The translations under genes and the position numbers were made by a program. A stretch of 9,276 nt of DNA from Bacillota bacterium. GTDB lineage: Bacteria; Bacillota_A; Clostridia; Lachnospirales; Lachnospiraceae. The notes beneath the pieces are model-generated. The model had not been told where the DNA came from. It made no database searches and worked only from the letters and a program-made list of their open reading frames with translations. Location of the stretch: the NCBI GenBank assembly GCA_023443625.1, contig JAEZTQ010000004.1, forward strand, positions 1 through 9,276, read 5' to 3'. Below are positions 1 through 4,878 of this stretch, piece after piece; the stretch's first letter is position 1, and each line of letters opens with the position of its first letter.

Positions 1-8
1 AAGGCACT

Positions 9-30
9 AAAAAAGCACTCTTTCGAGTGC
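9..30 (-). terminator. Intrinsic terminator of the original tRNA-Thr transcript
   Basis: On the minus strand a perfect 6-bp stem (GCACTC/GAGTGC) closes a GAAA tetraloop and is followed by six T. It lies about 55 bases downstream of the tRNA-Thr 3' end in the same direction, so it probably ended the tRNA transcript before the phage separated it from the 5' half of the gene. This places the left edge of the window in host chromosome. Confidence 0.75.
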
Positions 31-86
31 CTCCATCTTTTCATTATTATCTCTCAAAACCCTGTATTATCTAGCTTTCCTATTAA

Positions 87-127
87 GCTGCCAACGGGAA
101 TCGAACCCGTGACCTCCACCTTACCAA
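87..127 (-). tRNA. Displaced 3' half of tRNA-Thr(GGT)
   Basis: Read on the minus strand this is the anticodon loop TTGGTAA (anticodon GGT at 123-125), the 3' anticodon stem GGTGG, the variable loop AGGTC, a T arm (ACGGG, loop TTCGATT, CCCGT) and the 3' acceptor strand TGGCAGC. The expected 5' half (acceptor GCTGCCA, D arm, stem CCACC) is absent. Sequence beyond 128 does not pair properly with GGTGG. This is the pattern left when a prophage inserts into a tRNA gene: the 3' end is displaced and the intact gene is rebuilt at the far end. The fragment cannot give a functional tRNA. Confidence 0.85.
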
Positions 128-132
128 AGGGA
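87..132. other. Prophage attachment site (lysis-gene side)
   Basis: The tRNA-Thr match ends abruptly just past the anticodon loop at about 128, which marks the junction between chromosome and prophage. Tyrosine recombinases of temperate phages often exchange strands in a tRNA anticodon or T loop. The core crossover is inferred to lie within 87-128, most likely near the 7-base loop at 121-127. The matching site, with the complete tRNA-Thr, should lie beyond the right edge of the window. The exact crossover cannot be fixed without it. Confidence 0.7.
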
Positions 133-221
133 TTTTCATATTATTGTGTACTTTTGTAATTCTCTGCAATACCTGAATTTACTGTGTTTTTTAAAATATA
201 CTATCTGTGTATTGTTGTGTA

Positions 222-264
222 TTTTAGTTACCATTTGCCTGTATAGTTACCTTTTAGTTACCAT
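222..264. repeat. Short direct repeats beside the att site, possible integrase arm sites
   Basis: The 13-base word TTTTAGTTACCAT occurs at 222-234 and again at 252-264, exactly 30 bases apart. A third, shorter copy of AGTTACC lies between them at 245-251. They sit about 95-135 bases inside the phage from the junction. Tyrosine integrases of temperate phages bind short direct repeats at such a distance (arm-type sites), so that role is plausible. TGTGTA words at about 145-220 add further repetition. Function is inferred from position only. Confidence 0.4.
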
Positions 265-295
265 GGATACTATTAATTCGGGACTCTGCTTTTGT

Positions 296-460
296 CTATC
301 CATTACCCTCTTCGGCGGCTTCATTAAGGCTTTTTTTAATCTCGTCTGCCTCTGATTGAGATACGAGTCTTACCTTTACTTCAATATTTGGATCTCTTTC
401 AGATAAAATCTTCTCTAGAACCCGACAGATACGATCAGGGTTAACTTTTCCATACATCAT
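296..460 (-). CDS. Small 54-residue protein of unknown function next to att
   Basis: The open frame begins with two adjacent ATG codons (460-458 and 457-455), preceded by AGTAGGTGATCAC, which gives a usable AGGTGA ribosome site, and ends with TAG at 298-296. The product starts MMYGKVNPDRICRVLEKILS and ends in the acidic helix-like stretch SLNEAAEEGNG. It is highly charged and predicted mostly helical, with no signal peptide or membrane segment. I do not recognise the family with certainty. Its position, the gene nearest the attachment site and read towards it, would suit a small regulator or recombination accessory factor, but nothing in the sequence demonstrates that. Confidence 0.6.
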   Translation of the reverse strand: MMYGKVNPDRICRVLEKILSERDPNIEVKVRLVSQSEADEIKKSLNEAAEEGNG

Positions 461-485
461 GTGATCACCTACTTACTTCTATGCG

Positions 486-513
486 TTTATAATTAAATTG
501 TATAACAACTCAA
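486..513 (-). promoter_or_regulatory. Possible promoter for the small gene at 296-460
   Basis: On the minus strand TTGAGT (513-508) and TATAAA (491-486) are separated by 16 bases, about 25 bases upstream of the double ATG. Both boxes are near consensus, but the region is very AT-rich, so chance matches are likely. Confidence 0.35.
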
Positions 514-574
514 ATTTAATAAGCATGAGAATATCTAAATTAACATCATGCGTTTGTTGAACACGGTATTATTT

Positions 575-604
575 TTGACAAATTGATTGTTGAATATGTA
601 TATA
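575..604 (+). promoter_or_regulatory. Possible sigma-A promoter upstream of the hairpin element
   Basis: A perfect TTGACA (575-580) is followed after 18 bases by TATATA (599-604). Transcription would start near 611 and give a leader of about 180 bases before the Big_2 gene, containing the hairpin element at 686-741. The rest of the gap 461-790 is AT-rich and holds no other gene that I can support. Confidence 0.45.
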
Positions 605-685
605 AAAGTAAAAACATTTCATTATTATTAATAATTTACACTTAATACAAATAATGCTATCCTGTTTATGGATGAAGTTAGAGAT

Positions 686-741
686 AAAGAGCCCTGTGTA
701 CCGTGTGGAAATGGTATGTGGGGTATCTTTATGTTTACAAA
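686..741 (+). repeat. Hairpin-forming direct repeat, left copy
   Basis: The last 24 bases (718-741) are identical to 3761-3784, and the resemblance extends over about 55 bases. Both copies can fold: here AAAGA/TCTTT and CCC/GGG form the outer stem, a run of U-G pairs follows, and TACC/GGTA closes the inner stem. The right copy has CACC/GGTG at the same inner stem, a compensated difference. No proper T tract follows, so it is a weak terminator at best. Its 3' edge supplies the -35 box of the promoter of the next gene. Function is unknown. Confidence 0.7.
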
Positions 742-778
742 CATTGTTAATTATACTATAATATTGGTAATTTACCAA
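734..778 (+). promoter_or_regulatory. Promoter and palindromic operator of the Big_2 gene
   Basis: TTTACA (734-739) and a perfect TATAAT (757-762) are 17 bases apart. Immediately after the -10 box lies the perfect inverted repeat TTGGTAA-T-TTACCAA (764-778), covering the expected transcription start. This is the usual place for a repressor operator. The AAAGGAGG ribosome site begins inside its right arm. The -35 box belongs to the hairpin direct repeat. Confidence 0.6.
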
Positions 779-790
779 AGGAGGAATTAT

Positions 791-1669
791 ATGAAAAGGT
801 TATTATCAATGTTATTAGTAGTTCTATTATGCCTCACACTGACCGCTCCTACCACAACCTATTCAGCTACAATTAAGCTAAATAAGGCTAAGATAACCAT
901 TGACGAAGGAAGTAGTTACACCTTAATGTTATCCGTATCCAAGGCTACTGTAAAGTGGACAAGCAGCAACAAAAAGGTTGCCACTGTTACTGCCAAAGGA
1001 GTAGTAAAAGGAATAGCCAAAGGCACTGCCAACATCGTAGCAACAGCAAATAAGATAAAGTACACCTGCAAAGTAACAGTAAAAGAAGTTTTTAATGCAA
1101 GTAAAGCAATTGATAATCTTTCCGTGAGCGACTATGATCTCGGCAACGGAGTAGTGGCTATATTCAAAAATAATTATAGCTTTCCAATGAATTTGAAAGC
1201 AACAGTAGTATACTATGACGCCAAAAATAAAATGTTAAGCAAAAGTGAGCAGGATAATAATTATTTTGAAAAAGGTAAAGAATGCTCTATATCATTTTAT
1301 GGACCATATGATAGCAACTACAGAGATGTACCATATGATCATTACGAAATTAAACTTAGCGCAAGCAAGGTTTCCGACTCAATTATAAGTAATGCCAAAG
1401 ATATTAAGTTAGACTCTAATATTGGTGCGGATAATGTTATGATAGAAGTTACCAATAGCGGCAAGCAGAGTTCAGACTATACCTCTATTTCTGTTGTCTT
1501 TTTTAAAGGCGATATAGCTGTCGGCGGTGATTACACTTATGCTGACGTTAAAGAACCTGGCGCTACTGCCTTTGTCGAGTTTAACTTTCCTTACGACAGT
1601 GACTATAATAAAATCCAAGTAGATAATTACAAGGTGTTTGTTGATTTTTCATATAGTTATAACTGGTAA
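791..1669 (+). CDS. Secreted Big_2 (bacterial Ig-like) protein with duplicated C-terminal domain
   Basis: This 292-residue protein starts at ATG 791, six bases after AAAGGAGGA. An upstream in-frame ATG at 668 has no ribosome site and would bury the signal peptide, so it is rejected. Residues 1-26 are a signal peptide ending in TYSA. Residues 27-97 match the Big_2 fold, with the hallmarks WTSSNKKVATV and GVVKGIAKGTANI. The remainder holds two related units of about 95 residues, recognisable by GPYDSNY (171-177) and FPYDSDY (266-272), each preceded by a beta-rich VVYYD or VVFFKG strand; this resembles the FxLYD type. There is no sortase motif or membrane anchor, so the protein is probably released or wall-associated by binding. 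Big_2 domains commonly mediate binding to carbohydrate or protein surfaces. A surface-modifying role in the lysogen is inferred. Confidence 0.85.
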   Translation: MKRLLSMLLVVLLCLTLTAPTTTYSATIKLNKAKITIDEGSSYTLMLSVSKATVKWTSSNKKVATVTAKGVVKGIAKGTANIVATANKIKYTCKVTVKEVFNASKAIDNLSVSDYDLGNGVVAIFKNNYSFPMNLKATVVYYDAKNKMLSKSEQDNNYFEKGKECSISFYGPYDSNYRDVPYDHYEIKLSASKVSDSIISNAKDIKLDSNIGADNVMIEVTNSGKQSSDYTSISVVFFKGDIAVGGDYTYADVKEPGATAFVEFNFPYDSDYNKIQVDNYKVFVDFSYSYNW

Positions 1670-1677
1670 AAAACAAA

Positions 1678-1710
1678 GCCCTCAAAGTCATTGACAATGA
1701 GGGCTCTTTC
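1678..1710 (+). terminator. Intrinsic terminator of the Big_2 gene
   Basis: GCCCTCA (1678-1684) pairs with TGAGGGC (1698-1704), with an inner GTC/GAC pairing, and is followed by TCTTTCTCT. It starts nine bases after the stop codon. The hairpin is almost the same sequence as the one ending the late operon at 4885-4912. Confidence 0.8.
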
Positions 1711-1754
1711 TCTAATATGGATTAATTTATACGATATGTATTATACAGTTTTCA

Positions 1755-1763
1755 TGATATAAT
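1755..1763 (+). promoter_or_regulatory. Extended -10 promoter of the lipoprotein gene
   Basis: TGATATAAT is a perfect extended -10 (TGnTATAAT). No good -35 box lies 16-18 bases upstream, which is usual for extended -10 promoters. The start of transcription would fall near 1770, giving a leader of only about 15 bases that begins almost at the ribosome site. Confidence 0.5.
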
Positions 1764-1784
1764 GACAAAAAAGGAGATGATAAT

Positions 1785-2084
1785 TTGAACAATAAAAAAT
1801 TACTTGGAATTATATTAATCGTATTAGCGATATCATTAATGGCGTGTACTACATCTAATCCAAGTCAAAATAACAACCCGACAGCCACAGAAGTACCCGT
1901 AATCACCGAGTCGCCAACTGTAGTTATAACGGAAGCCCCAAAGGATGCAATCTCAACCATTATCCCTACGAATAAACCCACCGAAGAGCCCACCGAAGAA
2001 CCTGCCAAGGAACCTGCCAAAAAGCCAGTTAAAAATGAAACAAAAACGACGTTTAATCAGAAAAAACCGTCATTCATGTATTAG
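1785..2084 (+). CDS. Small lipoprotein consisting of anchor plus Pro/Thr/Glu linker
   Basis: The gene starts at TTG 1785, eight bases after AAGGAG, and encodes 99 residues. The N-terminus is a lipoprotein signal with lipobox LMAC, the cysteine at residue 21 being the expected lipidation site. The rest is a low-complexity Thr/Pro/Glu/Lys linker with short repeats such as TEEPTEEPAKEPAKKP, ending in SFMY. In clostridial lipoproteins such linkers normally carry a folded domain, and none follows here. The next gene begins 90 bases later, so no lost domain is hidden in another frame. It may be a truncated relic, or a short tether whose linker is itself the functional part. No function is assigned. 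Confidence 0.75.
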   Translation: MNNKKLLGIILIVLAISLMACTTSNPSQNNNPTATEVPVITESPTVVITEAPKDAISTIIPTNKPTEEPTEEPAKEPAKKPVKNETKTTFNQKKPSFMY

Positions 2085-2113
2085 GTTGTTCCATCAAATG
2101 TAAATATATGTTA

Positions 2114-2143
2114 TTGTTTGTATGCTGTATTTGCGCAAATAAT
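2114..2143 (+). promoter_or_regulatory. Probable promoter with a perfect palindrome before the secreted-protein gene
   Basis: TTGTTT (2114-2119) and AATAAT (2138-2143) are 18 bases apart. The 14-base perfect palindrome TATTTGCGCAAATA (2128-2141) occupies the spacer and overlaps the -10 box, and it is flanked by offset TGCT and AGCA. A DNA-binding repressor or activator could act here. The AT-rich background makes the promoter boxes less certain than the palindrome. Confidence 0.45.
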
Positions 2144-2173
2144 AGCAAAAATAAACATAATGGAGGAAAGTAA

Positions 2174-2971
2174 ATGAAATCAAAAAAAGTTTTATCAATA
2201 TTATTAATTTGCATGTTTTTTCTATTGAGTTCCCAGGTTGCAAGTGCGAAAACCATGCTTACCGAAGATGAGTGGGATCAAAGAAGGGAATACATAAATC
2301 AAAACATTAAAGAATTAGGTGGGCAAGGGCAGGAAGCAATAGAAAGTTTTTTAGAGGCTAACGGTATTGTAAAATTGAGTGAATCAGATTCTATGAATAT
2401 ATCTGAATCTCTTATATCACCAATGAGTGTAGCAGGTTCTGTAGATTTATATGTTAACTTCTGGTATGATCAATATGCTGGAAAATATGTCGTACAAGGT
2501 GGTTGGGAATGGCAGAGCCTTTCGTATATTGATAATAAGGGAGGAGCAGTAGACGGTATTTCTTTAACCATGTATCAGACAAATTTTAAACCTGTTACTG
2601 GATACGTATATTCATCATATCCTGCTTATATACAAGTATATGATCAAAACGGTTGGCTATATGATAATGCGGGCAGTGCTAGTAGTATTAGTAATTCTGG
2701 TATAGCATGGACATTTCAGGACGCTTGGCAAATAGGTGCTTACTGTGGGTATAGTGGCATAGTGTGGTTTTATTTAGATGAAAAGCCAAGTCAATCACCG
2801 ATGTATATCGGAATAAACTTTACTCACACTTGGTCTGATGCCACATTAAGCAGTTTTGGTATTACATGGCCAACAAACAATCTCCCTTCACTAAACATGT
2901 CATTTACAAGTACGCCCAAATCATTTACAAAGACAACACAAACAACAGTCTATTCATGGCCTAGATTGTAG
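2174..2971 (+). CDS. Secreted protein of unknown function
   Basis: The protein has 265 residues and a clear start at ATG 2174 behind TGGAGG. Residues 1-25 are a signal peptide ending in VASA. A charged helical segment (about 28-66, with LTEDEWDQRREYINQNIKEL) follows, then a beta-rich, Trp/Tyr/Gly/Ser-rich domain (about 85-265) containing many aromatic residues and one cysteine (in GAYCGYSG). There is no wall anchor, catalytic signature or repeat that I can name. The shape, a short helical pro-like region followed by an aromatic beta domain, would suit a secreted binding protein or a secreted toxin. Its downstream neighbour is a small membrane protein, which would suit an immunity partner. That pairing is only an inference, and I do not recognise the family. 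Confidence 0.8.
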   Translation: MKSKKVLSILLICMFFLLSSQVASAKTMLTEDEWDQRREYINQNIKELGGQGQEAIESFLEANGIVKLSESDSMNISESLISPMSVAGSVDLYVNFWYDQYAGKYVVQGGWEWQSLSYIDNKGGAVDGISLTMYQTNFKPVTGYVYSSYPAYIQVYDQNGWLYDNAGSASSISNSGIAWTFQDAWQIGAYCGYSGIVWFYLDEKPSQSPMYIGINFTHTWSDATLSSFGITWPTNNLPSLNMSFTSTPKSFTKTTQTTVYSWPRL

Positions 2972-2989
2972 TGTAAATATTACGTGAAT

Positions 2990-3024
2990 AAAGTGTCTGG
3001 TTCTTTTAACTGACCAGACACTTT
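2990..3024 (+). terminator. Hairpin between the secreted and membrane protein genes
   Basis: AAAGTGTCTGGT and ACCAGACACTTT form a perfect 12-bp stem around an 11-base loop. Only CTTTAAAAG follows, without a good T tract. It may act as a partial terminator that lowers expression of the next gene, or it may stabilise the upstream mRNA. The ribosome site of the next gene starts six bases later. Confidence 0.55.
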
Positions 3025-3042
3025 AAAAGTGGAGAGATAATT

Positions 3043-3534
3043 ATGAAGAAAACGGTTATACTTTCAACAATATTATTAATCTTGTTGCTAATCGGGTTAG
3101 TTGTTTATACATATTATTTTAACAATCCTCAATTTAAAACTGAAATTGAGATAAGAAACATTACTAAGGATGAGTTTTATGGGCTCCCTGAGAAAAGTGA
3201 TATTAATATAAATGATATTAAAAAACTTTCTGTTAAGGTTGAAATTATCAATTTACCTAAGTGTAAAACAAGAGACATCTATATGCCTGAATTATGTGTA
3301 ATTGACAATAATACGGTTAGATCATTAGAAGCTGATTCTTCAATATACAATAGTGATTTCTATTCGCTATCAACTAAATATTTGATTTTTGATTCAAATC
3401 AATTATCTATAGATAATATTATAGAAATATACAGTAAAGAATTTATTGTGATTAATATTGTTACGATTACTAACAAAATAATTACCAGAAGATACAACAT
3501 TGCAGAAATGTTACAAGATAAAATTTATAACTAA
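3043..3534 (+). CDS. Single-pass membrane protein of unknown function
   Basis: The gene starts at ATG 3043 behind GGAGAG and encodes 163 residues. Residues about 4-26 form one hydrophobic segment (ILSTILLILLLIGLVVYTYYF) after MKKT, without a clear signal-peptidase site. The remaining ~135 residues would face outwards and alternate short beta strands with Asn/Ile/Lys-rich stretches. Two cysteines (in LPKCKTR and PELCVID) could form a disulphide. No separate promoter is visible, so it is probably transcribed with the secreted protein through the hairpin at 2990-3024. I do not recognise the family. An immunity or accessory role for the secreted partner is possible but unproven. Confidence 0.75.
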   Translation: MKKTVILSTILLILLLIGLVVYTYYFNNPQFKTEIEIRNITKDEFYGLPEKSDININDIKKLSVKVEIINLPKCKTRDIYMPELCVIDNNTVRSLEADSSIYNSDFYSLSTKYLIFDSNQLSIDNIIEIYSKEFIVINIVTITNKIITRRYNIAEMLQDKIYN

Positions 3535-3545
3535 AGTATCTTTTC

Positions 3546-3585
3546 AAATTAATATGATGTTTGAATTATATTAATTTATTTTTTA
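3546..3585 (+). terminator. AT-rich intrinsic terminator of the conversion cassette
   Basis: AAATTAATAT (3546-3555) pairs perfectly with ATATTAATTT (3568-3577), and ATTTTTT follows. It begins 12 bases after the last plus-strand stop codon. The stem is all A-T, so it is weaker than GC-rich terminators, but the T tract is good. The following stretch to about 3715 is AT-rich, with no gene I can support. Confidence 0.6.
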
Positions 3586-3729
3586 CTCTTTGTTGTTCGA
3601 CTATGCCTTTCCCGTAAAATATTCACAATTTATAAGTAAATAAATATGATTAATAATTATAATCAAATTTCCATGATTTATTATTACTTAATAACATATT
3701 TATGAATTCTATTTGAAGCTCTGCAGACC

Positions 3730-3784
3730 AAGATACCCTGTTCACCCTTGGATAAGGTGCGTGGGGTATCTTTATGTTTACAAA
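3730..3784 (+). repeat. Hairpin-forming direct repeat, right copy
   Basis: Its last 24 bases (3761-3784) are identical to 718-741. It folds into AAGATACCC/GGGTATCTT, an internal loop, and CACC(C)TT/AAGGTG around a GGAT loop. With the left copy it brackets the whole plus-strand cassette. It lies between the cassette terminator and the terminator of the facing minus-strand operon, so it is not needed as a terminator for either. Confidence 0.7.
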
Positions 3785-3810
3785 AAAATAGAGCGCCTTT
3801 TCGACGCTCT
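3782..3810 (-). terminator. Intrinsic terminator of the nuclease operon
   Basis: On the minus strand AGAGCG and CGCTCT form the stem, with a short loop rich in A and G, and TATTTTTTT follows. It starts five bases after the stop codon of the last gene in the operon. Confidence 0.8.
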
Positions 3811-3814
3811 TAGT

Positions 3815-4075
3815 TTAATCCATCATTTTACATTTATTAGCCACTTCTTCTATATCAAAAAATGGTTTTAACGTTTCCAACTTTTCGGTATTGTTATGAT
3901 AGTATTTTAAGAAACCCATAACAGTAATTCCAGTTATTTCATTAGTATCAATATCTTTCATAAATACTATATTGTCGTCTATTTCATCTCCATAAGAATT
4001 GTCATTTTCATCTAAAGTGAAATAGAGAACATCATATTTATTATCGTAACTTATTTTATTTTTGATATATGACAT
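3815..4075 (-). CDS. DUF2283-like small protein, possible antitoxin or partner
   Basis: The protein has 86 residues and starts at ATG 4075 behind a full AAAGGAGG that lies inside the end of the upstream nuclease gene. Residues 9-57 follow the DUF2283 pattern: ISYDNKYDVLYFTLDE, an acidic turn, then DDNIVFMKDIDTNEITGITVMG, matching the family's 'YD..aDvLYi.l' and 'v.D..G.ivGiei' strands. The C-terminus adds a charged helical tail. It overlaps the nuclease gene by 20 bases, so the two are probably translated together. DUF2283 proteins are often found beside small toxin-like genes. An antitoxin role is inferred from this context, and no DNA-binding motif is obvious. Confidence 0.8.
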   Translation of the reverse strand: MSYIKNKISYDNKYDVLYFTLDENDNSYGDEIDDNIVFMKDIDTNEITGITVMGFLKYYHNNTEKLETLKPFFDIEEVANKCKMMD

Positions 4076-4397
4076 TTCCTATTCCTCCTTTAATACTATC
4101 AATTGGGAACGCTGTAATAACTTCTCCGCAGTCATTTTCAATGTATCCAACTATCACTTTAGTATAGAATTTATTACTATTGTATGTCGAATATGATGAT
4201 TTCTTAAAAAATACTTTTCTTTCATCGTATTCACTAGAAATAAATACTGCGTCCGGATTATTCAATGTATCTATTACCGCAGGTTTGTTCTTTAACATGA
4301 TGGTATGAGTACCAGAAGCAACATGATTATACCATTGATAATCACTACAAATCACAGTAGTTTCAAATATATCTTTAGTATCAATATAATTACTCAT
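4056..4397 (-). CDS. Putative BECR-fold (PBECR/RelE-like) RNase toxin
   Basis: The product has 113 residues and starts at ATG 4397 behind AGGG. The order of motifs fits the phage BECR (Barnase-EndoU-ColicinE5/D-RelE) group of small nucleases: WYNHVASGTH (H25 and H31) in an N-terminal helix, NPDAVFISS (47-55), a strand with R60 in DERKVFFKK, the core strand FYTKVIVGYIE (77-87), and the terminal EVITAFPID (92-100), where ITAFP is typical. H25, H31, R60, K80 and T95 are candidate catalytic or RNA-binding residues. The fold assignment rests on motif pattern, not alignment. The gene overlaps its upstream neighbour by 8 bases and its downstream neighbour by 20, as toxin-antitoxin genes often do. 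It would act in the cytoplasm of the lysogen. Confidence 0.7.
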   Translation of the reverse strand: MSNYIDTKDIFETTVICSDYQWYNHVASGTHTIMLKNKPAVIDTLNNPDAVFISSEYDERKVFFKKSSYSTYNSNKFYTKVIVGYIENDCGEVITAFPIDSIKGGIGNVIYQK

Positions 4398-4677
4398 TTT
4401 TACTACCCTGTATGATATTTACATGAGGTAGTGTTCCGAATTGCTTTTCATAATTTTGAACATTATCAAGTAAGTATAGTGCAAGCGCTTTAGCTAGTGC
4501 TGGACTCATCCGAATGTCAGCTACTGTTTCTTGCAACATTTCGTTTTTTATATAATTTGGTGTATCTACTACGAATTCCATTCTGCCTTCAAATATGCTA
4601 AAATTAATAGTAACGCCATTTGCATAAATAGGTAAAACAACTTTGTCATTTTTAACTAAACTCATTTGTACATCCAC
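4390..4677 (-). CDS. DUF3467-like protein, first gene of the nuclease operon
   Basis: The gene encodes 95 residues from GTG 4677, eight bases after GGGGGA. An in-frame ATG at 4665 has a poorer site. The sequence fits the DUF3467 pattern: IYANGVTINFSIFEGRMEF (an N-terminal strand pair), then ETVADIRMSPALAKALALYL (51-70, the conserved 'isMsP.hAK.L' helix), then NVQNYEKQFGTLP ('YE..fG.ip'). The family function is not established. It is translated first, it is small, and it overlaps the putative nuclease gene, all of which suit an antitoxin, but the DUF2283-like protein is an equal candidate. It may also regulate the promoter just upstream. Confidence 0.75.
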   Translation of the reverse strand: MDVQMSLVKNDKVVLPIYANGVTINFSIFEGRMEFVVDTPNYIKNEMLQETVADIRMSPALAKALALYLLDNVQNYEKQFGTLPHVNIIQGSKNE

Positions 4678-4701
4678 TATTATATCCCCCTATAACAATA
4701 T

Positions 4702-4770
4702 TTATAATAATTTTCTTAAATATACCACAAATTACCATATTTTACAATGTTTTTAAGAAAATATTTATAA
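4702..4770 (-). promoter_or_regulatory. Promoter of the nuclease operon bracketed by 19-bp inverted arms
   Basis: On the minus strand TTGTAA (4747-4742) and TATATT (4724-4719) are 17 bases apart, about 45 bases upstream of the GTG start. The promoter is framed by two inverted arms, 4702-4720 and 4752-4770, matching at 17 of 19 positions, with a perfect 11-base core TTTAAGAAAAT. Two operator half-sites either side of a promoter would suit autoregulation by a protein of the operon. The remaining sequence to 4884 is AT-rich and shows no gene. Confidence 0.6.
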
Positions 4771-4878
4771 TTATTTAATTAGAGGAGCGATAATTATATT
4801 ATAATGCATAGATATGTGATTTGTGTGAAATTACCCAAGCAAAATTCATATTATATATATGTCCCAATGTGAACATGG

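Noticed and set aside
146..355. Plus-strand open frame of 69 residues near the att site
   Set aside because: No ribosome site precedes it, its composition (runs of Leu, Cys, Phe) follows from AT-rich DNA, and it overlaps the better-supported minus-strand gene at 296-460.
772..781. The 10-base TTACCAAAGG match between the att core (121-130) and the Big_2 gene leader
   Set aside because: It is short, part of a palindrome and a ribosome site, and easily due to chance, so it is not taken as a second att site.
668..790. Upstream in-frame extension of the Big_2 gene to ATG 668
   Set aside because: There is no ribosome site at 668, the extension covers the hairpin repeat and the promoter, and it would bury the signal peptide that begins at 791.
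3590..3715. AT-rich stretch with partial inverted repeats such as GATTAATAATTATAATC
   Set aside because: The symmetry is imperfect and expected in sequence of this composition. No gene, array or origin can be supported.
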